Assembly (NCBI GenBank): GCA_024867545.1
Contig: JANFNE010000065.1
Location: 221,413-285,412, forward strand
Source of the DNA: Phytopythium helicoides
Lineage: Eukaryota; Oomycota; Peronosporomycetes; Pythiales; Pythiaceae
DNA: 64,000 bases
Direction: 5' to 3'
Shown here: positions 20,617 to 30,693 of the stretch, piece after piece
How positions within the stretch are numbered: position 1 is the first letter of the stretch
Layout of the letters: every line of letters begins with the position of its first letter
Translations under genes and position numbers: made by a program
Notes under the pieces: generated by a model
The model's database searches: none
What the model was told of the DNA's origin: nothing
Seen by the model: only the letters and a program-made list of their open reading frames with translations

Positions 20617-23600
20617 ATGCTTGCAGCCAATGTTGCCGAGGTTGCCACGGCGGAGTCGGGATTTGAGCCGATTCAGTCACCTGCGAAGAAACTCGAACGA
20701 CTCGCACCGACGAGAAAGTCGCTACCTGCCAAGAATTCCAAGCGCAGACTCCGAGGAAAACCAGCACGGCCATGCGAGAGCACCGCCAAAACGCAACCCA
20801 ACGAAGACGCAGCGAGCGATAGCGAAGACGACAGTGACGGATCTCCTGGTGATCGATGGGACATCTCGAGATTAAATGGTCACTGGGAGATCGACGCCGA
20901 GCTCAAACGCAATTTGCCAGCTATGGCCCGTATTCGGCGAGGTACCAACGAGACTGCCGGCAGCAAGTTCTTGCGCCTCACCAAGCTCCCTTGCCCCGTC
21001 TCACCAGTTCCGAACGCGGATGGAGACCCAATCATTGGCTGCGAGATAGATCCATCTGCATTACCACACCCATTGTCGAGGCGTTTGTCGTCGCAAGCAA
21101 GGTCGATTGCTACAATCGTCACACCAGAGGTGAAAGCCAAGTACTTTGGAGGTGCGGCTTCCAAGACGGAGTGCTACAGCATCTTCCGCAAGCTCGCAGC
21201 ACAAAAGTATTTGACGACGTCGACGTTGACCGAGTTCCTCGAGGAGCAAAAGCTTCGTAAAAACACTACATCAAGCGAGCTAGAGTCGCACCGAGGGCAG
21301 CATGATGATGCCGAGCTTACCCTTGACGGAAGTGAACACTTTAGCTCCAACCAACGAAAACGACAAGTTCAGTGGTCGCCCGACAAACAGGACGATACTT
21401 CATCTCCATTGTTGAAGAACGTACCACCTCTATCAATGCCAAGTGAATCAACCGCTAGCTCCTCCAGACTGAAATCGTCTGGACAATCTCGCCAACAACA
21501 CCACAGTTTATATGATGAGGACAGCACAGAGTTTGGTCTCTTTTCCCAACAGCTGACTGCACGCCATAAGTTCGCAACGCTGTGTCTGGACCGGGAGCTT
21601 CCACCGTGCATCCGACTCATCATCCGAAACTACTTTGCTCCTGAAATCAACGTTTCGCACATGGCCATTGGTGACGATCTCGCCGAGGTTTTCGCAAAAT
21701 GCCTACTCGATTTGCCCATGGTCACAGGCCTAAATGTGCGAAACAACCGGCTAAAAGATGCTGGGCTGCGTGCAATCATCGATGTGATCGTTTCAAAGCA
21801 CGACATGCACCACGTTGACTTGTCGGAAAACAAGGTCGATGGCGACGCATCTGGTGCACTAGCTACCTATCTTGGATCTTCGCGTTGCTCACTTCAGAGC
21901 CTGAAGCTTGCTCACGCAGATGTCGATGACGATGAATTGTCAGCTTTCACGCGTGCCCTCCACACAAACACCTCGTTACAAGCCCTTGACGTCTCCAACA
22001 ATCTTATCGGAAGTTCCGAAAATCTCAATGTAGTTCGTCCGTCGATTGTCACTGGTGGCGAGGCGCTCGCAACAATGCTGAGTATCAACCAAACTCTTAC
22101 TAGCCTCGACTTGTCCTGGAACTATTTACGACTCGGTGGTGCCATTGAGCTCGGACGCGCACTTGCTTACAACTCGTCTCTTCGAGAGCTTCACCTGGCG
22201 TACAATGCATTTGGGGATGCTGGAGCTCAGGCAATAGGCGAGTCACTGCTTGTAAACTCGTCGTTGATGACCCTTAATCTCGGTCACAACAACATCCCAG
22301 CAGAAGGTGCCCTGACGATTGCGAACGCGCTAAAAGCCAACCCCCATGCCCCGCTCTCCGTACTCAATGTCGACGGCAACCCACTTGGTCAAACTGGGGG
22401 AAGAGCAATGCTGCACGCAGTTGCTGCTCGACCCGAACGGAAACTTGCTGTTTCCATGGAGGGCTGCAACTTTGACCTGACGAGTACTGACGCATTTGAC
22501 CCAGCCGAAGCGACAGGAAGTTACGATCTCAACATGGAGGTTCCGTATGAGCGTGCGATTGCTCTCGAACTGCTACGTGTCGCCAACACTAAGCAAGGCT
22601 GCAAATTTTTGTCCATTACCCACATATCTGGCAAGCAGAAGCGAACAATCAAAGTGGAACTGCGCGAGATCGAAGGATCCGATGCTCGACGTCGCTTGCT
22701 CAAGACTGCTGGCATCTTGACGGATGCTGCTGCTGATGAAGAGCAGATCAAGACGTACAAGCTTGACCGGGATTCGCTTCGAGCAGTGTTCGCAGAGCTC
22801 GACGCGGATGAGTCAGGGTTTATCGATGAAGAAGAACTTCGAATCGGCATGCATAGGTTGCAACTGGTGTTTCAAGACGAGGATATCCCCCGTTATATCG
22901 CGCTTTATGATGTTGATGGCACCGGCACGATTGAGTTTGAGGAGTTTGCGGAGCTCATTGGAAGCTTTCATCTCGAGACGGACCATTTTCCGCGCCACTG
23001 CGTTGACGTTGAGACGAATCGACCATTCGAGATCCCGTCAGACGGGCGTTTGCTCATCGACTTTGCAGACTTTCACGTATCAACAGACCAAGACAATGCG
23101 CACTCTCGCGCAGGCGTCGAGCGACTTATTGAAAACATCAGTTCGAGCAAGAACAAGGGTCAGATGCTCGGCATGGCCAAGTCAGGACTGTACTTTCGCA
23201 CAAACGAGGCGCAACTTCTCCTCGAGTCGGTTTCAGATGCTTATGATGTCGCGCAAGCCGTCATGTTGCTGCTACCGAATATGGTGGATCCAAAAAATGC
23301 ATACACGCTAGTCGAGCAAAATTTGGATTCCTCTCAGCGCGTGCGCATTCAGCATCTCATGGGCTCCGCCCTTCCTCCAATCCTGGGCTTGAGCTCAGCC
23401 CACTATCGTCTTGACCTCAGCCTCGATATGGATCGATTGACAATCAAGAAACTTGTAGAGAATAGTAACCGAACAGCTTTTCTGCGCAAAAAGGCAGGAC
23501 TGAAGGACACAAGCCAGCACGGGAACTACCAGGGATTTCGGAATGAGACGCTCAACAACAAACCCTTTGTATTGGAGCCCTCGTTTCTGGACACTATGCC

Positions 23601-24855
23601 AAAGTTCGGCACGCTCGAGCTCGACTACGTGCAAATCGGTCGTCCCACACCAATACCACGCCCTATTTCAACAAAGCGGCTCAAACAGATCGTGGATGTG
23701 TGCCAATTGCCGCAGATGGGGCCAGCCATGGGTGTTCAAACTTTAAGTAGAGCAGGCGGCGCTATGAGCTCAAGCCGTGCGGCGCCGTCGCCTCCATCGT
23801 CCCGGACAGGATCCTCCACGATCAATAAGCGAGCATCGATCGGTTTGGCTGGAAACGTACCAGGATCCCAACTAAGTGGATCTGGTCTGAATTTGCCATA
23901 CACAGGACAGTTTCCCCCACGTAGACCATTCTCTCGTGCGCTCTTTGCGGAACTCGAAACCTTGAAAACGACTTCGAATCATATCAAGTTTGGGGAAGGC
24001 CTCAACCGGGCAATCGAGCTTCGCTCCCTCGAAAATGTTGGCTCTGATAGTGTTGAACCGTGTAATGGCCAGCCTCGTCGAGTTTCCAATGCCCGGAGAG
24101 ACTTTGATGATGATGATGATGATGACGACGACAGCACAGATATTGATGGTGTCGGTTCAAAGGTCGTAGATTCTGGTCCCATAGCAACAGGGAGTCCAGC
24201 ACCACCACCTCAGCGAGAGTACTGCACCGCCCGAAGGCTGCTGTTCAACTTGCAGTGGTGCCTTGCAACTCATTGGATCACGGTGCAGCACGCCGTCGCA
24301 CTGCTTGCTCTGTGGCCAGAGGCATTTTCGTCTTCACGTTGCGATTTCGCATGCGTTCTTTTTGATCGGATCGTCGACCTGCACAACTTTTGTGGCGTGC
24401 TCTCGGCTCTCACGGACGAGGAGGCCGCGCAGTGCATCTACCGGCTCGGGTGGCTCAACATTTGGACACCATTACTCCCTGATAACTACTACCAGCTAGA
24501 GCTAGCACGATACGAGGAGCGTGAGGTGGCCAAGGCGCTTGTGAGACTGGCAATCGATGAACCCGGCGAGAACTGGCAGGGTGAGACGTTCGGTTGGACG
24601 CGCGAAGAGCCGATCCCGGGCTGGGAGCTCAACATGTCGTGGCTTAAGGATGGCGGGTTCCCCGAGAAGGGCTTCCTGAGTCTCGAGTATTACTCGGGCG
24701 CCGACAAGGGCTGCGGCCCCGTGTGGCCGACGCGGCGAGAGCTCGCGGCCGGCACGCTGTGCGGACTCCCGGACGACGTTGAGCAGCTCGTGCAGCACGT
24801 GGACTCGCTGTCCATGATGTCAAGACAGCGAAATCGCCGCGATAGCCGCGTGTAA
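20617..24855 (+). CDS. Leucine-rich repeat and EF-hand protein, 1412 aa
   Basis: A single exon runs from the ATG at 20617. The first ~330 residues are charged and low in complexity. Residues ~345-610 hold ribonuclease-inhibitor-type leucine-rich repeats (for example LNVRNNRLKDAGLRAI, LDLSWNYLRLGGAIEL, LHLAYNAFGDAGAQAI, LNLGHNNIPAEGAL). Two EF-hands follow at ~720-790, with loops DADESGFIDEEE and DVDGTGTIEFEE, both with good calcium ligands. The middle has no family I recognise. A run of Asp (encoded by gat/gac repeats near 24106-24132) and the Trp-rich C-terminal region ~1180-1380 complete the protein. LRR plus EF-hand fusions are common in flagellate eukaryotes, and a cytoskeletal or flagellar role is possible but unproven. 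No signal peptide or TM is seen. Confidence 0.88.
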   Translation: MLAANVAEVATAESGFEPIQSPAKKLERLAPTRKSLPAKNSKRRLRGKPARPCESTAKTQPNEDAASDSEDDSDGSPGDRWDISRLNGHWEIDAELKRNLPAMARIRRGTNETAGSKFLRLTKLPCPVSPVPNADGDPIIGCEIDPSALPHPLSRRLSSQARSIATIVTPEVKAKYFGGAASKTECYSIFRKLAAQKYLTTSTLTEFLEEQKLRKNTTSSELESHRGQHDDAELTLDGSEHFSSNQRKRQVQWSPDKQDDTSSPLLKNVPPLSMPSESTASSSRLKSSGQSRQQHHSLYDEDSTEFGLFSQQLTARHKFATLCLDRELPPCIRLIIRNYFAPEINVSHMAIGDDLAEVFAKCLLDLPMVTGLNVRNNRLKDAGLRAIIDVIVSKHDMHHVDLSENKVDGDASGALATYLGSSRCSLQSLKLAHADVDDDELSAFTRALHTNTSLQALDVSNNLIGSSENLNVVRPSIVTGGEALATMLSINQTLTSLDLSWNYLRLGGAIELGRALAYNSSLRELHLAYNAFGDAGAQAIGESLLVNSSLMTLNLGHNNIPAEGALTIANALKANPHAPLSVLNVDGNPLGQTGGRAMLHAVAARPERKLAVSMEGCNFDLTSTDAFDPAEATGSYDLNMEVPYERAIALELLRVANTKQGCKFLSITHISGKQKRTIKVELREIEGSDARRRLLKTAGILTDAAADEEQIKTYKLDRDSLRAVFAELDADESGFIDEEELRIGMHRLQLVFQDEDIPRYIALYDVDGTGTIEFEEFAELIGSFHLETDHFPRHCVDVETNRPFEIPSDGRLLIDFADFHVSTDQDNAHSRAGVERLIENISSSKNKGQMLGMAKSGLYFRTNEAQLLLESVSDAYDVAQAVMLLLPNMVDPKNAYTLVEQNLDSSQRVRIQHLMGSALPPILGLSSAHYRLDLSLDMDRLTIKKLVENSNRTAFLRKKAGLKDTSQHGNYQGFRNETLNNKPFVLEPSFLDTMPKFGTLELDYVQIGRPTPIPRPISTKRLKQIVDVCQLPQMGPAMGVQTLSRAGGAMSSSRAAPSPPSSRTGSSTINKRASIGLAGNVPGSQLSGSGLNLPYTGQFPPRRPFSRALFAELETLKTTSNHIKFGEGLNRAIELRSLENVGSDSVEPCNGQPRRVSNARRDFDDDDDDDDDSTDIDGVGSKVVDSGPIATGSPAPPPQREYCTARRLLFNLQWCLATHWITVQHAVALLALWPEAFSSSRCDFACVLFDRIVDLHNFCGVLSALTDEEAAQCIYRLGWLNIWTPLLPDNYYQLELARYEEREVAKALVRLAIDEPGENWQGETFGWTREEPIPGWELNMSWLKDGGFPEKGFLSLEYYSGADKGCGPVWPTRRELAAGTLCGLPDDVEQLVQHVDSLSMMSRQRNRRDSRV

Positions 24856-25716
24856 GCGAGTGACTGCACTGTGGAGCCGTTGCGTGCGTCGGTCTGATGT
24901 GGCTGCTAACGAGTTGGCATCTACCACTTCAACCACTGCAGCAATGGGGAGATGAGATGGTGATGTGGATGGATGCCGTTCATCGGAAGAACGCGAGTCA
25001 CACGTGACAAAGAATCTCTCGCCGCACGACTGGATACTGCCAGAGTCCCACGATGGAGTGACGCGAATGCCATCGGCGGTGCTGGGCGGTTTGCCATGCG
25101 GAGGGTGTCCCAGCGACCAGAGGAGCTGGAATTGAAGCGCGCCATGCAGTAATCGCCCGAATGGTTGGGGGTAGCGGTTTTTGACTTGGTTTTTGTATGA
25201 TGCCACCTGTCCATGGCGTGCGTGCTATACATTTCAACGGATTTTACGTCGGAATTGGAAAGCGTCACGTTGTCTGGCTTCAATACCTAGCTTTTAGTAT
25301 GGCGAGCGTTTCGGTAATCTACAGTACGTGCGCTGAATTTTTTAACTTGCGTAAGATATGCAGACAGGCTTCTAGAATTTAGAAAAACACAATAAAAACT
25401 GTCGCAACGTCTTCAGACCGACGTCACTGTTCCGATCTTGCGCCATCGGCCGCAGCAAATGTTTCTGGCCGCGCTCCATGCGTGCAACGGCTCCCATGGG
25501 ATGAATTTGCTGCAGTCAACAAGTTCGTCCGCTCTGCTTCTCCCCCCGGAGGCTGCGAGGGCTCTCGGCGGACTCAACTCGCCGCCTTCCGCGCTATCTT
25601 CTCCGCCGCGGTCGGTACCTAGATTGCGCGCCGGCCAATTTGACACTTCCGCATTGCCCCTGCGAGGTACAGTAGGCGCCAAGTGAGACCGAGGTGCGCG
25701 CCACGCGTGACTCGCC
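24856..25716. other. Intergenic region, no gene seen
   Basis: This holds the 3' end of the LRR gene and the promoter of the TIR-ankyrin gene. Short minus-strand frames at 24820-25283 overlap each other without coding character. The 25300-25420 part is AT-rich. Confidence 0.5.
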
Positions 25717-28700
25717 ATGTACGAGGGGCTCCACACGCCGAGCGCCGACCGCGCGGAGCTCGTGCCTCGCCTGGCACCTCGCTCGTCTGAGCCAGAGCTC
25801 CCGATCGCCAGGCCTGCAGCCGCGTCGGTCGCGTCTTCGTGCGGCCACGGAGCGCTGCGGGACGACGACGACGACAGTAGCAGTGCCAATTCGTACCAGC
25901 TGCCCATCAACGGGCTCTCGCTGCGTCCGAGCTTCCGTCCGAGCGGCATGAGCGACGCTAACATCGGCAACTTCATCGACATGTCGTTCGCCTCGCACGC
26001 GCAGCCGGCGACGACGCCGCAGGTGCCACGGAGCTCGGTCGCGAGCTCAGCCAACTCAAGATCCATTGTCCGCAGAGTGCCTGGTCCTATGGGGAGAGCC
26101 CTGCCATCGGCGTCGTCCAAGAAGAGGTCGTTCTACCAGAAGACGAATTTGAGAGGCAGGGAACCGCCTCTGCCCGCGCATTTGCTAGGCAGCAAGTTCC
26201 GCAACAACTCGTATTTTGCGCGCCGCCTACTGCGCGTCGGCTGGCCTCTCTGCCTCCTGTTGGCCACGGGACTCGGTTTCTACTACTTCTACAAGCCGCA
26301 TGCGCTCGTCATCGGATACAACCTCACCAACTATGGCTTCATGCTGTATGACCCCAGCTCAGTGTTTACATTCCAAGCCACGGCGTGTGAGAACATGGTG
26401 GGCTTCTCTGCCCTTGTCTACCACGTGCTGCCGGCTATGGTGTTGCTTATGCTGCCCGGAACGGGTATCCGTGCGTTCGAGCCGTTCCAGCGAATGCCTC
26501 CTCTTGACGCCGACGGAAACGTCAACAAGATCAAGCGAACGTTCGTCTTCCAGCTCTGCGAGCTCGTCGCTGTGTTCGTTGTCATCTTCGCAATGCTCGT
26601 TGTTATTTTCTTCCTCTACATGTTTTTCAACGGCGGTGCCTTCAGCTGCAACATCCACGCAGTGCAGATCTTCGCAGCTGTTGCTATGGTTGCCTTCGTC
26701 GGCATCTTTGTCGAGCTCCGGTGCTTTGCTCGCTTCCGCGAACACGTCAAGATGCAGCTCGGCGCGTTTCAAGAGAGCGACCAGACAGGTGACATCCGCA
26801 ATCATGTCGTGGGCGGCGACGGCGAGACGACTTCTTGGTTGGAGACTGTGATGCAGAGTGACAAGACCGACCAGGTGCTCGAGGGGCTACGTAAGCGGCT
26901 CTACAAATGTGCAAAGCTTGGCGACACGCGCGAGATGCGGGAGTTGCTAACGCTGGCGCGCACCAAGAAGCTTCATGAGCAATGTGGATTCCCAGCCAAG
27001 TGTTATGAAGCCCCGAAGATCTACTTGCGGCTGTTTGGCAAGTCCAAGAAGAACCCGATGCACGTCGCTGCGTACCATGGAAACATTCCTGCCATGGAAC
27101 TGCTTCACCGCGCAGGTTTTGAGGTTGACGCTCTCGACAAGTTCAGTCGCGTGCGCTTTTCGACAGGCGACTTGTTCTGGTACTTTGCTCGCTACTTCGT
27201 GGACAAGCCAGCCGGTGTCGGTAGCGAAGACACTGCTGTCTCCATCTTCCGAACGACCCTCGTAACACCGTTGCATTGTGCGGTATCAACTGGTCAGCTT
27301 GAGGCGGTTCAGTGGCTGATCGCCCACGGTGCGAACGTGGACGCTTGTGCCAAATCTTCTTATCGATCAGATCGCGTACCACCGATGTTCCTCGCGGATC
27401 ACGCGGACGTGGTGCATGAGCTTGTAGTGAACGGCGCTGACTTGCTGGAAGTGCCAGACCCTGGCTTCATGAACACCTTGACTGTGCTGCAGCTCGCTTA
27501 CTTGCGTGGGAACTATGCTGTTGCTCAGGAGCTTGAAGAATGGGGAGGAGACGTAGCACTCACCCCTTTCCATGCTGCGGCAGCGCGCAACGACGTCATT
27601 CGCGTGCGAAAGTATATCCGTCGTAAGGTCGATCTCGACTGCCTCGGTGAGCACGGATATGTGGGTATTCATCGTCGAACGCCTCTGCATTGGGCAGCCG
27701 TCAACGGGTCTGTCGACGCTGCTGCGATTTTGCTCGAAGCAGGCGCCGATCCCAACTTCCAGGACGCTCGCGGCCGATCTCCACTTCATTGGGCAGCTCG
27801 ACGAAACCGCCTCGAAGTCGTCAACCTGTTGCTTCAAGCTGGGGCTGATCCGAATCTGGTGGATGAGGACTACATGACACCTGTTATGTGTGCCGCGTTC
27901 GCGTTGGATGTGAGTCGTGAACTGTTCTCATCTCTGGTGGGAACCGGAGCCGACATTAATTATCAACTTCCTACGACGGGCGACACAGCACTGCACCTTG
28001 CTGTGCGTGAGGACAACGAAGCATCTGCACTCGCTATTCTCGCGTGTGGTGGCTCTCTTATGAAAATGAACATGGAAGGACTACGCGCTTTGGACTGTAC
28101 AACTTCGACGAAGCTCCTATTTGAGGTGAAGCGAGCGGCAGGACACCGCGATGTGATGATCAGCTATACGCACTCGCACGCCGAGTTTGCAAAGAAGCTG
28201 CGCAAATCCCTTGAGCGCGCCAACGTGACAACATGGCTCGATTTGATGGATCCGAGTGGAATTGGCGGAGGATCTGTCTGGCGGGAAGAGATTGCACGCG
28301 GGATCACGAACGCGGCGCTTGTTGTTTGTATTCTGACTGAAGACTACGCTCAGTCAGAGTGGTGCTTGAAGGAGTTGGCGCTAGCCAAGCAAGTTGGAAC
28401 TCCCATCCTCGCTGTTTCAACGGAAGGCGTTCGTATCGGCGAAGAGCTCCAAGTGTATCTGTACACCCGTCAGATTATCCCGTTTGAGCCGTCCATTACG
28501 AACGTCAACAAGGAGAACGCGCGACAGATCGAGTATGAGTACGATGACAGCAAGTACGAGTCCCAGTTCCGTCTATTGCTCGACGGCGTTCGCGACGAGA
28601 TCGAGAAGCGCCGCAATGCGGCAGTGCAGAAGCAAGCAAAGGCAAACGCGAATGGTGCCAGCAGTGCGGCAAGTTCATTTATTGGCCCGGGCAATGGCTT

Positions 28701-29553
28701 CTCGTCAGTTTTCCAGCCGTGGGAAGTTGTCGACGGTTCTGGCACCGTTGCTCCATTCGTCTTTATTTCGCACGGCGACAAGCACGCAGCTTTTGTGCAG
28801 CAGCTTTACTCGGAATTGACGGAGGCTGGGCTGGTATGCTATGGAGATCGCAATGTTGAGGGTCAAGACTTTGAAGACCGCATTCACGCTGCGCAGGATG
28901 CGATTCAGAAATGTGCATGCTTCGTCGTGGTTCTGTCGGCCAAAACAATGGCGAGTGAGCTTGTGCGAGACCAACTTGCTTTCGCCGAGGACAAGAGCCG
29001 GCCGATCTTCCCCTTGGTACTGAACGATCTCGAGCCGGGGCTCGACAAGCGCTACTCGCTCGCCCGCAACGAGTTGTACCACTTCATGACCAATGGCATG
29101 AGCTTTAAGCCAAGCGCTGAGCGCCTTGTCGCTGGGCTGCGCCGCTACATTCGGGTCGTTGACAACGGCTCGCGAGTCGCCAGTGCCAACACCTCGTTCG
29201 TTTCATTTAATCAGCCAGGCGGGTACGACATTGGCACAACACGTACGTACGACTCGAGCAACAGCGGCTCGTTCGTGTCGTTCATCGACTCCAATACGGA
29301 GACTGGGAGCCATTACAACGCCCTCATGAGTGCTCTCCACGGCAGCAACGTTGTGGATTCTAACACAGCGAACGGTGTCATTTTTGAGAATGCGGAGATG
29401 TATGATGTGTCGGGCGAGCAGGATGGCGAGGTCGTGGAAGGCCGCGAACACCGCCACAGCTCGATCCGCAACTTCGAGTCGATCTCAGCACTTGAAGACG
29501 AGAACGGGAGGTTTGTGGATGTCGACCTGTCTAGCACGCGTGTGCGCATGTGA
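25717..29553 (+). CDS. Four-TM ankyrin double-TIR protein, copy 1
   Basis: One exon encodes 1278 residues. After a disordered N-terminus there are four hydrophobic segments, about 174-193, 224-248, 277-304 and 314-334. Ankyrin repeats run from ~445 to 800 (TPLHCAVSTGQLEAV, TPLHWAAVNGSVDAA, SPLHWAARRNRLEVV). The first TIR domain (~808-925) starts RDVMISYTHSHAEFAKKL and contains SEWCLKEL at 880-887. That is the WxxxE setting of the catalytic glutamate in plant TIR and SARM1 NAD-cleaving enzymes. A second TIR-like domain (~1012-1146) starts FVFISHGDKHAAFVQQL but has LVRDQ at the equivalent place, so it looks inactive. A Ser-rich tail ends the protein. It is likely a membrane-anchored sensor with cytosolic TIRs. 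The paralogue at 41057-46252 has the same order. It is convergent with the first RWP-RK gene. Confidence 0.9.
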   Translation: MYEGLHTPSADRAELVPRLAPRSSEPELPIARPAAASVASSCGHGALRDDDDDSSSANSYQLPINGLSLRPSFRPSGMSDANIGNFIDMSFASHAQPATTPQVPRSSVASSANSRSIVRRVPGPMGRALPSASSKKRSFYQKTNLRGREPPLPAHLLGSKFRNNSYFARRLLRVGWPLCLLLATGLGFYYFYKPHALVIGYNLTNYGFMLYDPSSVFTFQATACENMVGFSALVYHVLPAMVLLMLPGTGIRAFEPFQRMPPLDADGNVNKIKRTFVFQLCELVAVFVVIFAMLVVIFFLYMFFNGGAFSCNIHAVQIFAAVAMVAFVGIFVELRCFARFREHVKMQLGAFQESDQTGDIRNHVVGGDGETTSWLETVMQSDKTDQVLEGLRKRLYKCAKLGDTREMRELLTLARTKKLHEQCGFPAKCYEAPKIYLRLFGKSKKNPMHVAAYHGNIPAMELLHRAGFEVDALDKFSRVRFSTGDLFWYFARYFVDKPAGVGSEDTAVSIFRTTLVTPLHCAVSTGQLEAVQWLIAHGANVDACAKSSYRSDRVPPMFLADHADVVHELVVNGADLLEVPDPGFMNTLTVLQLAYLRGNYAVAQELEEWGGDVALTPFHAAAARNDVIRVRKYIRRKVDLDCLGEHGYVGIHRRTPLHWAAVNGSVDAAAILLEAGADPNFQDARGRSPLHWAARRNRLEVVNLLLQAGADPNLVDEDYMTPVMCAAFALDVSRELFSSLVGTGADINYQLPTTGDTALHLAVREDNEASALAILACGGSLMKMNMEGLRALDCTTSTKLLFEVKRAAGHRDVMISYTHSHAEFAKKLRKSLERANVTTWLDLMDPSGIGGGSVWREEIARGITNAALVVCILTEDYAQSEWCLKELALAKQVGTPILAVSTEGVRIGEELQVYLYTRQIIPFEPSITNVNKENARQIEYEYDDSKYESQFRLLLDGVRDEIEKRRNAAVQKQAKANANGASSAASSFIGPGNGFSSVFQPWEVVDGSGTVAPFVFISHGDKHAAFVQQLYSELTEAGLVCYGDRNVEGQDFEDRIHAAQDAIQKCACFVVVLSAKTMASELVRDQLAFAEDKSRPIFPLVLNDLEPGLDKRYSLARNELYHFMTNGMSFKPSAERLVAGLRRYIRVVDNGSRVASANTSFVSFNQPGGYDIGTTRTYDSSNSGSFVSFIDSNTETGSHYNALMSALHGSNVVDSNTANGVIFENAEMYDVSGEQDGEVVEGREHRHSSIRNFESISALEDENGRFVDVDLSSTRVRM

Positions 29554-29713
29554 GCAGCAGCATGGATACATAGAGAAATAGGACAGTCGTATCAAGAAAA
29601 CTTGTACACGTGCCAGAAAACCAGAAACACGATTGATCATTCGGATTGTATTGATAAATACGCCAGGCTTTCTTGGCGCCAAGCAATAAAATAGGGCGAG
29701 CTGCATGCCTTGA

Positions 29714-30693
29714 TCACCATGAGGCTCGCACGCCGCCACTGGCAGGCACGACGAGCGAAGAGATCGGCGGCAGCAGCGGCTTGGGCTGGAGAGGAGGGAT
29801 TTCAGGTACGGCAGCACCCGCATAGTCGTGGCGGAAATGCTGCTGATGCTGATGCTGGTGCTGGTGCTGGTGCTCGTATCCGAACTGCGGCTGGTGCTGG
29901 AAGTGGTCTTGGGGCTCGTGGGTGAACTGCGGGCGGAGGACGCCCTGAAGAGGGGGCAGCACTGGTGCTTGGCTCTGGAAACGATCGCTCTGCATGTCCG
30001 AGTGGCGGTAGTTGTCGAAGCTGTAGCCCCGGTCGTAGGCAGGAGCCGAGCTCGCCATCGCCACAGAGTAGTTGTACTCCTGGCTGTCGAACATGTAGCC
30101 CGAGGTGGTTGGCGAGCTCTGCGGGCTCTGGTCGTCTTCATAGTACTCTTCGTCTTGGAAGCTGCCTGCGGCCGCTGCTCTGAGCGCTGGCGTGTGCCGT
30201 CGATGAGGGCGAGAGCAGCGAGGGGGACGTGGGGTCGCGCAGCAGCAGCTCGAGCTTGACGCGCTGCTTGTTGAGTTGGGCAGGCGTACGACTCGCGGCG
30301 GTCGCCCTCAAAGTAGCCGATGGCGTGCTCCATACTGGCGATGCTCTTGCGGAGGCCCGAGATCTGGCGGTGGGGCCACCGAGCGATGCCGTGGCGCCGG
30401 CAGATCTTCTTGAGCAGCGTGACGCAAATGCCGAAGCGGTTGGCGACCTGCACGAGCGGCTCCTCGAAGTGTGGGCGCAGCATGTCGAGCGTGATGGTGC
30501 TAGAGGCCGTCATGTTGGGCCGCGAGCTCGACGTCTTGGCGGTCGGCGTCACCTTGGGCGACGAAGCCTGCGTTGGCGAGGGCGTCGCCGGGTGCAGGTG
30601 CTCCGTGAGTGGCACGGCCAGCGGAGAGCTCGCCTGCCAGGCGAAGCCTCGCGGGAAAGGCGACACGTCCTGCGTGGTCGCGGGAAGGTTCAT
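29714..30693 (-). CDS. RWP-RK domain regulator, copy 1, with disrupted or unusually spliced frame
   Basis: The ATG at 30693 (MNLPATTQDVS) opens a frame with an RWP-RK DNA-binding domain: FEEPLVQVANRFGICVTLLK, then KKICRRHGIARWPHRQISGL. This family regulates nitrogen response in plants and gamete genes in algae; its oomycete members are poorly known. After RRESYA near 30283 the frame breaks. The paralogue continues DQLRKLQIELEAYKR, and here the matching LNKQRVKLELLLRDP sits in the next frame. A third frame then carries FQDEEYYEDDQSP and the His/Gln-rich tail down to the stop at 29714. Either two indels occurred, or a 128-base intron (30162-30289) joins the first and third frames as RRES-FQDEEYY. 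The tail resembles the His-rich end of copy 2. Confidence 0.72.
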
